A stretch of 64,000 nt of DNA from Akkermansia sp. (GTDB lineage: Bacteria; Verrucomicrobiota; Verrucomicrobiia; Verrucomicrobiales; Akkermansiaceae): NCBI GenBank assembly GCA_022787425.1, contig JALFWB010000021.1:1-64000 (forward strand), in the 5' to 3' direction. The notes below the pieces were generated by a model. That model had not been told where the DNA came from, did no database searches, and saw nothing but the letters and a program-made list of their open reading frames with translations. Below, one piece after another: positions 26,119 to 34,607 of the stretch. Position 1 is the first letter of the stretch; each line of letters starts with the position of its first letter. Both the position numbers and the translations under genes were made by a program.

Positions 26119-28293
26119 TCAGATGCAGCCGCCGAGGGCTTCTTCTGCCAGGAGCTTGCAGGAGCGGAGGTCGAGCTTGCCGGTGGAGAGGATGGGGATG
26201 GACTCCACGGGGACGATGTAGCGGGGAGCCCAGAGATTCGGGATGTCGGCCGCAATGAAGGCATCGCGGATCTTGGCCAGGTGCTCCTTTTCCTCGGAGG
26301 TGCGCTGGTGCTGGGGGAGGGCGGAGAGCAGGACGAGAGCCTCGCCCTTCTTGGCATCGTTCACACCCGTGATGGCAATCATCAGCCCGTCCACGGAGGG
26401 GTTGAGCCCGAGGGCCTCGGTGATGGCCTGCTCCACGCCGATGTGGGGCACCATCTCGCCGCCCACCTTCGAGAAGCGCGAGAGACGCCCGCCGAGGTAG
26501 ATAAAGCCGTTCAAGTCCACGCGCCCGATGTCGCCGCTCTTGAACCAGCCATCGTGGAAGATCTCGTCGTTGAGCTCCGGCTTGCCCAAGTAACCGCCGA
26601 AGACGTTGGAACCCTTGAACCACAGCATCCCCGTCTCTGTAATAGGCAGCTCGCGCTCATCGTCATCCAAGTGGGTAACGCGCACGGCCAGCCCGGGCAG
26701 CAGGGCACCGATACTGTGCTGCACATGCCCCGGAATATAGAAATTCGACCCCTCCACGGGTGGAGCGTTGCGAATGTTTACCGTGCAGATGGGCGAGCAC
26801 TCCGTCAGGCCGTAACCCTCCATCAGCTGCAGGCCGAAGCGGCTGAGGAACTCCTGCTCTAGGTCGTCCGTCAGCTTCTCCGCACCCACGATGAAATGGC
26901 GGACGCTCGCGAAGGTATCATCCTCCGCCCGGCGCAGCATGGCGCGCGCAAAGGTGGGTGTAGCCGCCAGAATGGTGAGGCGGTGCTTCTTCACCAGCTC
27001 GCAGAGGTTGCGCGCATCCGTGGGGCTGGGATAGGTGCAGAAGGGAATGCCGATGAGCAGGGGGGTGAACATGGTGAGTGTGAGCCCGAAACTGTGGAAG
27101 ATGGGCAGACTGCTCAGGAAGGTGTCCGCCTCGCTCATGTCCAGACGGCAGGCGCACTGGGCGGCATTCGTGATAACCATGCGGTGCGAGAGCTGCACGC
27201 CCTTAGGCTCGCCGGAGGAGCCGCTGGTGAAGAGCAGGACGGCCTCCTCGTTGTTTTTGTGAGCATCCGTATCAAACAGCTTGCACAGCAGCGCCGCCGG
27301 GGTCATCTTGGCCATCAGCACATTGCGTGCCAAGGTCAGCTTGCCGATTTTCTCCATCAGGTCCTCTACCAGAATCATCTGCTCCTTGGCCGGCCAAGGG
27401 AAGTTCGGCAGCTTCTGCATGAAGGCGCGGGCCGTCACGAATACCTTGAGCTCCGCCTGGCGCACGGTGCTCTTGAACGCCGCGCGCGAGGAGCCGTAGT
27501 TAATCATTACCGGCGTAATACCCGCTAACAGGCAGGCCAGCGTGGCGATGACCCCGGGAGGCCCGGGCGGCAGCACCACACCGATGCGTCGCACCCGCAG
27601 ATCCCGCAGGTGCGTAGCAACCGCCATGGCGATGCCCAGCAGGCGCAGGAAAGGCGTGCGCTCCCCCGTCACACCATCAATCAACTCCGTCTTGGGGTGC
27701 GCCTTCAGCGAGCGCACCAGCATGCTGGTGAGCGAGCCGCAGAGCAGCGGGTGGTCTGCAAACAGCTCCGCACTCTTATTCAGCCAAGAGAACAGCACGC
27801 GCTCCCCGGCCCGGGGTCCGGGCGGCAGCTGGGGCAGGATGCACAGCTCTTGGCGCGCAGCAGGGTCCGTGTCATCGAAGAGGGTGTCCGGGGTCTCGCC
27901 GTAGTGGCCCAGGAAGACGGGCACGGGTGAAATATGCAGGTTACTCAGCTCGCGCAGGAAGGGTGCCGGCAGATCCGAGATGCCGCTCTTGTTTTTGGCC
28001 ACCTTGCCGGGCACGAATACCACGTTTTTACCATCGTTTAACTGGTCCTTGATCTGCTCGCGGACCAAACGCGGCGTAGTCTTGCGGAAATCAAAATACT
28101 CGATGTGCACCCCCTTGGACTGCGCGTATTGCAGCAGCCGCTCATCCGGCGGGTAGGTGGGGTCTACCAAGTAGCAAACCTTGCCGTCCAGCTCGTGGTG
28201 AAGTGTCTTGCCCGCTTCGATGCTCAAACGGTTGGGAATGTAGAGGGCCGGCTGGATGATATTGTTGCGGCCGGAAAAATTGAGATTGGTCAT
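26119..28293 (-). CDS. Aas-like AMP-binding acyl ligase with degenerate acyltransferase-like N-terminus
   Basis: Activates fatty acids as acyl-AMP and transfers them to ACP or CoA. The 724-residue protein has two parts. Residues about 30-160 resemble the tail of a PlsC-type acyltransferase (VVFVPGKVAKNKSG..., ISPVPVFLGHY), without an HX4D box. Residues about 190-724 form an adenylate-forming ligase: LLFTSGSSGEPKGVQLSH (P-loop), MEGYGLTECSP, WFKSGDIGRVDLNGFIYLGGRLSRFSKVGGEMV and STGKLD with the catalytic lysine. The layout is that of Aas, where lysophospholipid re-acylation needs the acyltransferase half, so here perhaps only the ligase works. The ATG at 28293 is preferred to one 45 nt upstream. 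Confidence 0.8.
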   Translation of the reverse strand: MTNLNFSGRNNIIQPALYIPNRLSIEAGKTLHHELDGKVCYLVDPTYPPDERLLQYAQSKGVHIEYFDFRKTTPRLVREQIKDQLNDGKNVVFVPGKVAKNKSGISDLPAPFLRELSNLHISPVPVFLGHYGETPDTLFDDTDPAARQELCILPQLPPGPRAGERVLFSWLNKSAELFADHPLLCGSLTSMLVRSLKAHPKTELIDGVTGERTPFLRLLGIAMAVATHLRDLRVRRIGVVLPPGPPGVIATLACLLAGITPVMINYGSSRAAFKSTVRQAELKVFVTARAFMQKLPNFPWPAKEQMILVEDLMEKIGKLTLARNVLMAKMTPAALLCKLFDTDAHKNNEEAVLLFTSGSSGEPKGVQLSHRMVITNAAQCACRLDMSEADTFLSSLPIFHSFGLTLTMFTPLLIGIPFCTYPSPTDARNLCELVKKHRLTILAATPTFARAMLRRAEDDTFASVRHFIVGAEKLTDDLEQEFLSRFGLQLMEGYGLTECSPICTVNIRNAPPVEGSNFYIPGHVQHSIGALLPGLAVRVTHLDDDERELPITETGMLWFKGSNVFGGYLGKPELNDEIFHDGWFKSGDIGRVDLNGFIYLGGRLSRFSKVGGEMVPHIGVEQAITEALGLNPSVDGLMIAITGVNDAKKGEALVLLSALPQHQRTSEEKEHLAKIRDAFIAADIPNLWAPRYIVPVESIPILSTGKLDLRSCKLLAEEALGGCI

Positions 28294-28339
28294 ATACGAT
28301 CTGGTTGCGCTTGTGGCATAAGTGCGCCTTGATGCCACA

Positions 28340-28368
28340 AGACTATCATGAAAGTAGAGTTAAGTCAA
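28340..28368 (-). promoter_or_regulatory. promoter of the Aas-like ligase
   Basis: On the minus strand: TTGACT (28368-28363), 17 nt, TAGTCT (28345-28340). It overlaps the bioC stop codon. The leader contains a perfect 8-bp hairpin, TGTGGCAT/ATGCCACA. Confidence 0.6.
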
Positions 28369-29159
28369 GCATTTTCCCGTGATAGTTGAGGGGGCAACGG
28401 CGCGCGGGCCAGTAACAGGGCCGGCGCGTAGGTGAGGGGGAGCAGCCCGTCCTCGCGGGGATGCTGCGCCGCATAGCGCTCCCCGAAATCCCGCAGTTGC
28501 GCGGGCGTGCGTAGGGCGATGCCGGCCGGCCCGCCGTTCACCCCCGTGCGGCGCAGGTGGTCGAGCAGTGGGCGTATGCCGTCGAAAAGCAGGGTCTCCT
28601 CCCACGCCTCGGTGTGCAGCAGGTGCAGCCCCGCCTCAGCGGCCATGGTGCGGAGCTCCTGCGGGGTGGGGTAGCGCAGGCGCGGCCCGGTGAGGGCGGC
28701 CGGCTCGTACAGGTTGCGGTGGGTGAATGTAGCGATGGCCAGCAGCCCGCCCGGACGCAGCACGCCGCAGGCCTTGCGGAAAAAGCCCGGCAGGTCCGCG
28801 AACCACTGCACGGCACTGGCGGAGGCCAGCAAATCGAGCCGCGCGGGGTACTCCAAGGCCTCGGCATCCCCCGGCAGATGATGCGCCTGCTCCGGCCCCG
28901 GGGGCAGCCAGTCGAAGGCGGCGGGGCTCAGGTCGTTGAACCACCACTCCGCCTCCGGCCAAATCTCTACCAAATGCCGGGTCAGGAAGCCCGTGCCTAT
29001 GCCGATTTCCATCGCGCGCCGCACCCGGGCGCCCCCCGCAGCATAGCGCAGGACGCTCGCCAAGCGATCGGCCATGCCGCGCTGCACACTGGCGGCGTCT
29101 TCGTAGTCGCGGTAGTGCCGGGCAAAGGCGCGCCCGATGCGTTCTTTTTCGTCATCCAT
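28365..29159 (-). CDS. bioC: Malonyl-ACP O-methyltransferase
   Basis: Methylates malonyl-ACP so it can be elongated to pimeloyl-ACP methyl ester for biotin synthesis. The 264-residue SAM methyltransferase has IGRAFARHYRDYEDAASVQRGMADRLA (typical BioC N-terminus), AMEIGIGTGFLTRHL (SAM loop), ASASAVQWFADLPGFF and VLRPGGLLAIATF. It follows bioG by 5 nt. A TTG at 29168 would overlap bioG; the ATG at 29159 is used. Identity is strengthened by the adjacent bioG and bioF. Confidence 0.88.
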   Translation of the reverse strand: MDDEKERIGRAFARHYRDYEDAASVQRGMADRLASVLRYAAGGARVRRAMEIGIGTGFLTRHLVEIWPEAEWWFNDLSPAAFDWLPPGPEQAHHLPGDAEALEYPARLDLLASASAVQWFADLPGFFRKACGVLRPGGLLAIATFTHRNLYEPAALTGPRLRYPTPQELRTMAAEAGLHLLHTEAWEETLLFDGIRPLLDHLRRTGVNGGPAGIALRTPAQLRDFGERYAAQHPREDGLLPLTYAPALLLARAPLPPQLSRENA

Positions 29160-29164
29160 GCCGC

Positions 29165-29818
29165 TCAATCCCCCAGGTGGCGCAGCACGATGTCCGGGTT
29201 CGCAAAGGGATAGTGGTAGCTCTCGAACTCCGTGCCCAACCCCACGCTGTGCCAGTGCGTGCGCATTTTATCCGGCGGGAAAATTTCATCCTTGGTGCCG
29301 ATGTAGGCGGCGTCCCAGTGCAGGATCTCAGCGGAATCCTCCTTGCTGCGCTCAGCCAGGAAGGTTAGCTCGGTTATCTTGTCTTCTATGCTGCGGTCGG
29401 GGTAGGGGCCTTCCGGGATGTAGCGCACCCCGCCGTAGGCTTTCTCGTTAAAGGGATTCATGCCCACACGCGCCAAGCCCTGCATGGTTCGCAATACCAC
29501 GCGCAGACGCATACCTCGCTTGTCGTCCACGGGGTAGGGCGTGCCGTTCAGCGCCACGGCGCGGTGCAGCGGCAGGCCGGCGGCGATGTGTTCCGCCACC
29601 CATACACCGAAGCTCCAGGCGAACAGGTAAATGCGATCGTAGCCGGCAAAATCCGCCGCGCTCAGGGGCTCGATGTCCGTATAGTTGTAAACGGCCAGCA
29701 CATCGTAACCCGGGGGCGGGGTGATGTGGTGGACGGCGTTGGGCGTTGAGGCCCAGCCGAGAATGTAGAGCACCAGGCGGCGATTGCCCTCCTGCCGTAT
29801 CAGCCAAGTTTGTTGCAT
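29165..29818 (-). CDS. bioG: Pimeloyl-ACP methyl ester esterase, BioG type
   Basis: Removes the methyl group from pimeloyl-ACP methyl ester, ending the disguise started by BioC. The 217-residue alpha/beta hydrolase of the DUF452/BioG family has FAWSFGVWVAEHIAAG with the nucleophile Ser-69 and ALNGTPYPVDDKRG. Its start overlaps the end of bioF by 19 bp, so translation is probably coupled. BioG replaces the better-known BioH here. Confidence 0.87.
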   Translation of the reverse strand: MQQTWLIRQEGNRRLVLYILGWASTPNAVHHITPPPGYDVLAVYNYTDIEPLSAADFAGYDRIYLFAWSFGVWVAEHIAAGLPLHRAVALNGTPYPVDDKRGMRLRVVLRTMQGLARVGMNPFNEKAYGGVRYIPEGPYPDRSIEDKITELTFLAERSKEDSAEILHWDAAYIGTKDEIFPPDKMRTHWHSVGLGTEFESYHYPFANPDIVLRHLGD

Positions 29819-30987
29819 ATGTCTGCTATTTGTTGAATGTGTCGTTTGCTCATCCCGGCGTTGAGTGAGAGCCGAATGCGCGCCGTACCGACCGGCACCG
29901 TGGGATGCCGAATGGGTGTGAGCCACAGCCCCGCCTCCCGACCCGCGGCGGCGGCGGCCAGGGCGCGCTCATTGCTGCCGCAGGGGATGGGGATGATCTG
30001 CGATTCCGCCCGCAGTCCGGTGAGGCTCGATAAAAGAGAAATGTTGTCTGCTAACTGAAGGCGCAGACCTTCCATGCCCGGCAGCCCCTGCGCCTGTAGG
30101 CTTTCCGTGCGCATCTCGTGCAGCACCATCGCATCCCACAGCAGCGTCTCCGGCGGCAGTGCGGTGGAGAAAATGAGGGGACGCATACGGTTGACAAGAT
30201 AATCGCGCAGCAGCGGCTCGCAGATCACCGCCGCACCGGCCCCGGCCAGGGCTTTGCCGAAGGTGCACACCAGCAGATCCGCCGCCACGTTCCGCTCCGC
30301 GCAGAGCCCGCTGCCCATCGGGCCGCAGGTGCCGAAGCTGTGCGCCTCGTCCACATAGAGCAGGAAGCCGTATTGATCTTTCAACCGGGCCAACTCCTCC
30401 AGAGGCGCGCGGTCGCCGTCCATGCTGTACACAGACTCCACCACCACCCACACATTCTCCACCCCCTGCGCAGCCTGCAGCCGCTTCTCCAAGGCGGCCA
30501 TATCATTGTGCGGAAAGCGCCGCCACTCCGCCGCCGTGTGCCCCAGCCCTTCGATGATACTGGCGTGCACCAGCTTATCCGCCAGCACCAGGTCACCCTT
30601 CTCCGCCAGGGCGGGCAGCAAGCCGCAGTTGACCATATAACCGCAGCCCAGCACCAGAGCCGCGCGGCCCGGGAAGAGGGCCTGCAGCTCCTCCTCGAGG
30701 ATGCCGTACTCCCCGCTGTTACCGGTCATCAGACGGCTGGCGGGGTTGCCGTGCGGGTGCGAGCTCAGGCGTTCGGCCCCCCAGGTGCGCTCCGCGTAAT
30801 CCCGCAGTTTCACACCGTTGTAGGCAGAGGCGGACAGCCCCAAATAATCGTTGGAGGAAACATTCAGGTAGCGCCGCCCCGCATGCCACAGGTGCAGCCC
30901 CTCCGGTCGCACCTCGCGGAGCTGCCGCAGGTTACCTGCGGACTCCAGCTCCGCCAGGCTTGTCCGCACTCGTTCCGTCAGTTTCAT
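29800..30987 (-). CDS. bioF: 8-amino-7-oxononanoate synthase
   Basis: PLP enzyme that joins pimeloyl-ACP and alanine. The 395-residue protein has YLNVSSNDYLGLS, the G-N-S-G-E-Y substrate-binding region, LYVDEAHSFGTCG (Asp and His near PLP) and VCTFGKALAGAGAAV with the Schiff-base lysine. Length is normal. The ATG at 30987 lies 8 nt after queD. bioA, bioB and bioD are not in the window. Confidence 0.92.
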   Translation of the reverse strand: MKLTERVRTSLAELESAGNLRQLREVRPEGLHLWHAGRRYLNVSSNDYLGLSASAYNGVKLRDYAERTWGAERLSSHPHGNPASRLMTGNSGEYGILEEELQALFPGRAALVLGCGYMVNCGLLPALAEKGDLVLADKLVHASIIEGLGHTAAEWRRFPHNDMAALEKRLQAAQGVENVWVVVESVYSMDGDRAPLEELARLKDQYGFLLYVDEAHSFGTCGPMGSGLCAERNVAADLLVCTFGKALAGAGAAVICEPLLRDYLVNRMRPLIFSTALPPETLLWDAMVLHEMRTESLQAQGLPGMEGLRLQLADNISLLSSLTGLRAESQIIPIPCGSNERALAAAAAGREAGLWLTPIRHPTVPVGTARIRLSLNAGMSKRHIQQIADICNKLG

Positions 30988-30995
30988 GGTTCTGC

Positions 30996-31448
30996 TCAGT
31001 CCCCGTATTCCGCCCAGCTGCTGCTTGTTTCCCACACCCGCACACGCTCCAGTCGCACGCAGGGCCGCACGGGGTAGGTGCCCTCCCCGCTCTGGGCGCA
31101 CGCCAAGGCGGCCTTGGCATGGTCATACACCTTTTTGGCTATCATTTCGCTGGTGGGGTCGCACTTCTCAAAGGGGATGATGCGGTCCCCGTAGGCCGCG
31201 CGGAAGGCGTCAAACTGCGGGTCCTCGGTGTTCATGCAGAGCGCATGGTCAAACTGCTCCAGAAAGCCCGCCATCATCTCCTTCACGGCCTTGAAGTCCA
31301 GCACCATCTCGTGGTCATCCGGCTCCTCCGCCGCATAAATCATCTCCACGCTGCGTGTATGCCCGTGCGGAAATCGGCAACTGCCCGGGTGCTTGGAGAG
31401 CAGGTGCCCGCTCTCCAGCTCAATCCGTTTGCAAATCCGGTACATCAT
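30996..31448 (-). CDS. queD: 6-carboxytetrahydropterin synthase/PTPS family
   Basis: A 150-residue zinc enzyme of the pterin-synthase family, normally the second step of queuosine (preQ0) synthesis. It has the zinc histidines (ESGHLL, CRFPHGH) and the catalytic Cys of the CxxxHGH motif, FDHALCMN, PTSEMIAKKVYDHA and a C-terminal VRVWETSSSWAEY containing the substrate-binding Glu. It sits between fucU (24 nt upstream) and bioF (8 nt downstream) on the same strand. Confidence 0.85.
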   Translation of the reverse strand: MMYRICKRIELESGHLLSKHPGSCRFPHGHTRSVEMIYAAEEPDDHEMVLDFKAVKEMMAGFLEQFDHALCMNTEDPQFDAFRAAYGDRIIPFEKCDPTSEMIAKKVYDHAKAALACAQSGEGTYPVRPCVRLERVRVWETSSSWAEYGD

Positions 31449-31472
31449 TTACTGACCGTGCAGCCCGGCGGC

Positions 31473-31892
31473 TCATGCCACCGGGGTAACGCCCTTCTTG
31501 AGGATGATATTACCGTACTTGGCCGTCTCGCCGGAGATGACCACGGCGTAGGCCTTCTTGGCGCGCTCGTAGAAGGCATAGCGCTCCATCTGCTCGATCT
31601 CGCCCGTGTAGCCCAGCGCCTTGCGGTAGCGGGCTTCCACACTCGGGTCAAGGCTGTCACCCGGTACAGGTGCCATCATGATAACCGGTGTGGCGTAGCT
31701 GTCCAGCTCCAGCAGGGGGATGATGCCCGCCAGCAGGGCATCCGCCGCCAAGCCGTCGGCGCGTACCACGCGATCGTTGAAGGTGTGGGCCGGGAAGTGG
31801 GCATCCGAGATGACGAGTTCATCACCATGGCCCATTTCGGCCATGATCTTGAGCAACTCCGGGGAAACAACAGGGGAAATTCCTTTCAACAT
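31473..31892 (-). CDS. fucU: L-fucose mutarotase (RbsD/FucU family)
   Basis: Interconverts anomers of L-fucose so fucose freed from glycans can be catabolised. The 139-residue protein shows [38 protein letters not shown] (catalytic His and Asp), [31 protein letters not shown] and a C-terminal [17 protein letters not shown]...DAHFPA favours FucU over RbsD. It heads the fucU-queD-bioF-bioG-bioC run. A GATAAT box (31899-31904) ends 6 nt before the ATG. Confidence 0.85.
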   Translation of the reverse strand: MLKGISPVVSPELLKIMAEMGHGDELVISDAHFPAHTFNDRVVRADGLAADALLAGIIPLLELDSYATPVIMMAPVPGDSLDPSVEARYRKALGYTGEIEQMERYAFYERAKKAYAVVISGETAKYGNIILKKGVTPVA

Positions 31893-32081
31893 AGCCCCAT
31901 TATCCTGCCACGTTCCCCCCCGAGGTGTCAAGCAAATTCGCCCGGAAGCCGCAGAAACTTCCCGTGCAGCAGGATGAAGAGTCTGTCAGCGAGCAGCCGG
32001 AAATGATGCCGTATGACAGGCTTTCCGTTTGCTGTGGGGCAGAAACAGCACAATAATCAGCCCATTGCCACAGGATAACAT

Positions 32082-32729
32082 ATGAAACTGAAACAACTCG
32101 TACAGATGATAGTCGGCGTTTTTGTGTCGGGGACGGGGTGTAGCGAGCAGTCGGGAGCCCCCGCACCGCAAGACGTCACGAGTTCGGATCAACTGAAGGC
32201 CTGCACTCCGGAGGATGCAGCGGAGTATTGTCGCAAGGCAGAGGCCGGGGATGCTGCGGCTCAGCATGTTGTCGGGCTGCTTTGTATGGCGGGGCTGCAT
32301 GTGCGGCAGTCTTACGAGGAAGCAGCCGAGTGGTATCGCAAAGCCGCCGAGCAAGGCTATGCCAAGGCACAGTGCAATCTGGGCAGGTGCTATGTGAGCG
32401 GCCGGGGGGTGGAGAAGAACCTGAAGGAAGCGGCCCGGTTGTTTCGCGCGGCTGCTGATCAGGGATATGCAGATGCGCAGAGCAATCTGGGCGTCTGCTA
32501 TGGGAATGGCTTGGGCGTGGAGAAGAACGAGGCTGAGGCTCTGAAGTGGTACCACTCAGCGGCCGAGCTGGGAAATGTCAATGCCCGGTTTAATCTGGGT
32601 GCTCGCTATTATACGGGCCGGGGCGTGGAGAAGAACGAAGCGGAGGCTGTGAAGTGGTTACGCAAGGCGGCTCAGCAGAGGAATGAATATGCCCGGGCGG
32701 CTCTCCGCGAAATGGGGGAGACGTGGTAA
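32082..32729 (+). CDS. Sel1-repeat lipoprotein
   Basis: A 215-residue protein with a lipoprotein-type signal (VGVFVSGTGC) and about five Sel1-like repeats (EEAAEWYRKAAEQGYAKAQCNLGRCYVSGRGVEKN...). Sel1 repeats are alpha-solenoids that bind partner proteins. It starts the low-GC accessory patch at 32-34.4 kb. A role as periplasmic immunity or adaptor protein is possible but not shown. Confidence 0.85.
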   Translation: MKLKQLVQMIVGVFVSGTGCSEQSGAPAPQDVTSSDQLKACTPEDAAEYCRKAEAGDAAAQHVVGLLCMAGLHVRQSYEEAAEWYRKAAEQGYAKAQCNLGRCYVSGRGVEKNLKEAARLFRAAADQGYADAQSNLGVCYGNGLGVEKNEAEALKWYHSAAELGNVNARFNLGARYYTGRGVEKNEAEAVKWLRKAAQQRNEYARAALREMGETW

Positions 32730-32868
32730 AGCCCCGCGCGAGGTTAGAGGATGACGATGCCCGGCAACTCAGCCAAGCCCGAACATCGCTGCGTAACCCA
32801 AGACGGGTTTAGCAAAAAGAATTTTTCTGACGGCAGAGATTTTCCGGAACACAAAGGCCTGCATTACC

Positions 32869-33411
32869 ATGGATTCGACAGAAATAGAAAAAATGAATGA
32901 TTACAGCATGGCCGCCGAAAGTAATCTTCAGCTTTCGGCGGCTGACAGGAAATTGCTTATAAAAAGCATAGAGAGGGAATTCCCGCGGATTCCCCTTCCT
33001 GAACAAATTGTTCCCGATGATTTTATTGATTGTGGCGATGATGTATCGTTCTTAGAGTTATACGAGGACTGGAGATCTATCCCCTATTATGAGCTTTGGT
33101 ATGAACGTGCCTGTATGACCTTTCTGTTACCCCAAGGATTATTGTATATTTTACCGGCAATTCTTCATACGATGGTAAAAAGGGCATACAGTAGGGAGAT
33201 AACACATCGTCTCATTGGTGCAATCGCTTCAAAATCAGAAAAAAGTATGATTGTTACAAAAGAACAATACCGACTTATTGATCAAGTGTTGTTTCAGCCG
33301 GAGGAGGATATTGCTTTACATGCGGAGAGTCGTTTCGATGAGGAGGATTGTTTCGGATGCAATCTTCTCGTGCAAATCAGCAAAGCCCGTCAAGTTTTCA
33401 AAATTCTTTAG
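32869..33411 (+). CDS. Cytosolic protein of unknown function, immunity-like
   Basis: A 180-residue soluble acidic protein. The middle reads YEDWRSIPYYELWYERACMTFLLPQGLLYILPAILH, a pattern (W-x-x-I/V-P, then F-L-x-P-x-G-x-x-Y-x-L-P-A) that I associate with small DUF6714-like proteins, from memory and untested. GC is clearly below that of the core genes. It lies between a Sel1 protein and another low-GC orphan, as in immunity-gene arrays. Confidence 0.4.
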   Translation: MDSTEIEKMNDYSMAAESNLQLSAADRKLLIKSIEREFPRIPLPEQIVPDDFIDCGDDVSFLELYEDWRSIPYYELWYERACMTFLLPQGLLYILPAILHTMVKRAYSREITHRLIGAIASKSEKSMIVTKEQYRLIDQVLFQPEEDIALHAESRFDEEDCFGCNLLVQISKARQVFKIL

Positions 33412-33883
33412 TTGCATGTGAGTGTCTTGTATCAATTCATTTCATAGAGAAATAAACTCTTTCCGGTTGATGACGAGGAATGAAGGGAATGTTGGGAAAG
33501 TCGGTGGCGTGCTTGGCTTGGGGCAGACTTCCCGCCGCCGGGGTGGTAGCTCCCTTAGATATTTTAACAAAATCCGAAGCTGCCTGCAATGAACCTGCTT
33601 CTACGTCTTGCCGAAGTTCCGAAGGCCAATCAGTCTCCGAAAATCCCTTTCATTCGGATCTAACATGAGCTCATAGGTGCTTGTACCCGAATGACACTAC
33701 ATGTTCTGTCTTCTTTTGAGGTATGGCACATCATGAGAGAGAAAAAATCATCATTCTTTTTTAAAGTATTGACAGAGAGAATAATGTGGCATATACTCCT
33801 CCCCACAGGCATGTTTTATATGGAGCAGACTTGGAAAATCGAACGGTGAGATCTTGACGACTTGGAAATAAACAAAAATAGTA
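33412..33883. other. Intergenic region between two low-GC orphans
   Basis: 472 bp. A 62-codon ORF at 33480-33668 has higher GC than its surroundings and no recognisable family; it may be a remnant. TTGACA near 33770 with TGGCAT about 16 nt downstream may serve the next gene. Confidence 0.3.
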
Positions 33884-34369
33884 ATGATGAAATATCCGGA
33901 AGGCGATGAAGTTAATGTTGGAGATGTCATTTGGACTAATGGTGGATGTAATATCCGTAGAGTTAGTAGGGTGTTATCAAATACGGAACTGTTGAAATCT
34001 GAGGGTGAAAACGAACCCGGTATTATGTGGGTTCGAAATATTAACCCATGTAGCTCTCCTGATATTTTCGGATTTGAGGCAGAAGCAGACTTTTCATATG
34101 AGGGAATCGGTAAGTTAACAAAAAATGAACTTAAGTATGTTGAATATTTATTTCGTACATTAGAAATACAGTTAGGAAAAAGGATATGGCATAATAAAAA
34201 TTTATTATACTATCCTGTTTTATATCGATTAAATGATACATTTAATTGGTTTATATTTTGTTGTGATACATCAACAAACAAAGAGACATGTTATGAATTT
34301 CGAGAAAATGAAGAGAAATTTTATATACTTAATGATAAAGAATTGTGTCGAAAAATACGCTTAATGTAA
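33884..34369 (+). CDS. AT-rich orphan protein, immunity-like
   Basis: A 161-residue soluble protein from a strongly AT-rich stretch, very unlike the GC-rich neighbours and a sign of recent transfer. The N-terminus (GDEVNVGDVIWTNGGCNIRRVSRVLS) looks like a small beta-barrel; the C-terminal half is rich in Tyr, Phe, Lys and Asn. No family recognised. Its position beside Sel1 and the 32869 gene suggests an immunity cassette. Starts at 33884 or 33887. Confidence 0.4.
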   Translation: MMKYPEGDEVNVGDVIWTNGGCNIRRVSRVLSNTELLKSEGENEPGIMWVRNINPCSSPDIFGFEAEADFSYEGIGKLTKNELKYVEYLFRTLEIQLGKRIWHNKNLLYYPVLYRLNDTFNWFIFCCDTSTNKETCYEFRENEEKFYILNDKELCRKIRLM

Positions 34370-34607
34370 TCATTTTAATTGTATTGTGCTCTTCCGTTAC
34401 TCAAAAACGTGAATCTCCCCCTACTTGGGGCAACAAGTTCACCGGAATGTAACACGTTTATCCCTAAATCTCCTCAATGTGCTTCAATGAGAATGAGGGG
34501 GGGTGTAAGGTCTTGTCTGTAGAAATCTGAGCACCTCTTTGCCATTCGCGTGCTAACTATTTTCAATGATCTCGGCCCTCCCGGGGAGATCCGGCAACCG
34601 GAGGCCG

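Noticed and set aside
33480..33668. 62-codon ORF as a gene
   Set aside because: Higher GC than its flanks, no family, no convincing promoter or signal; described only as possible remnant.
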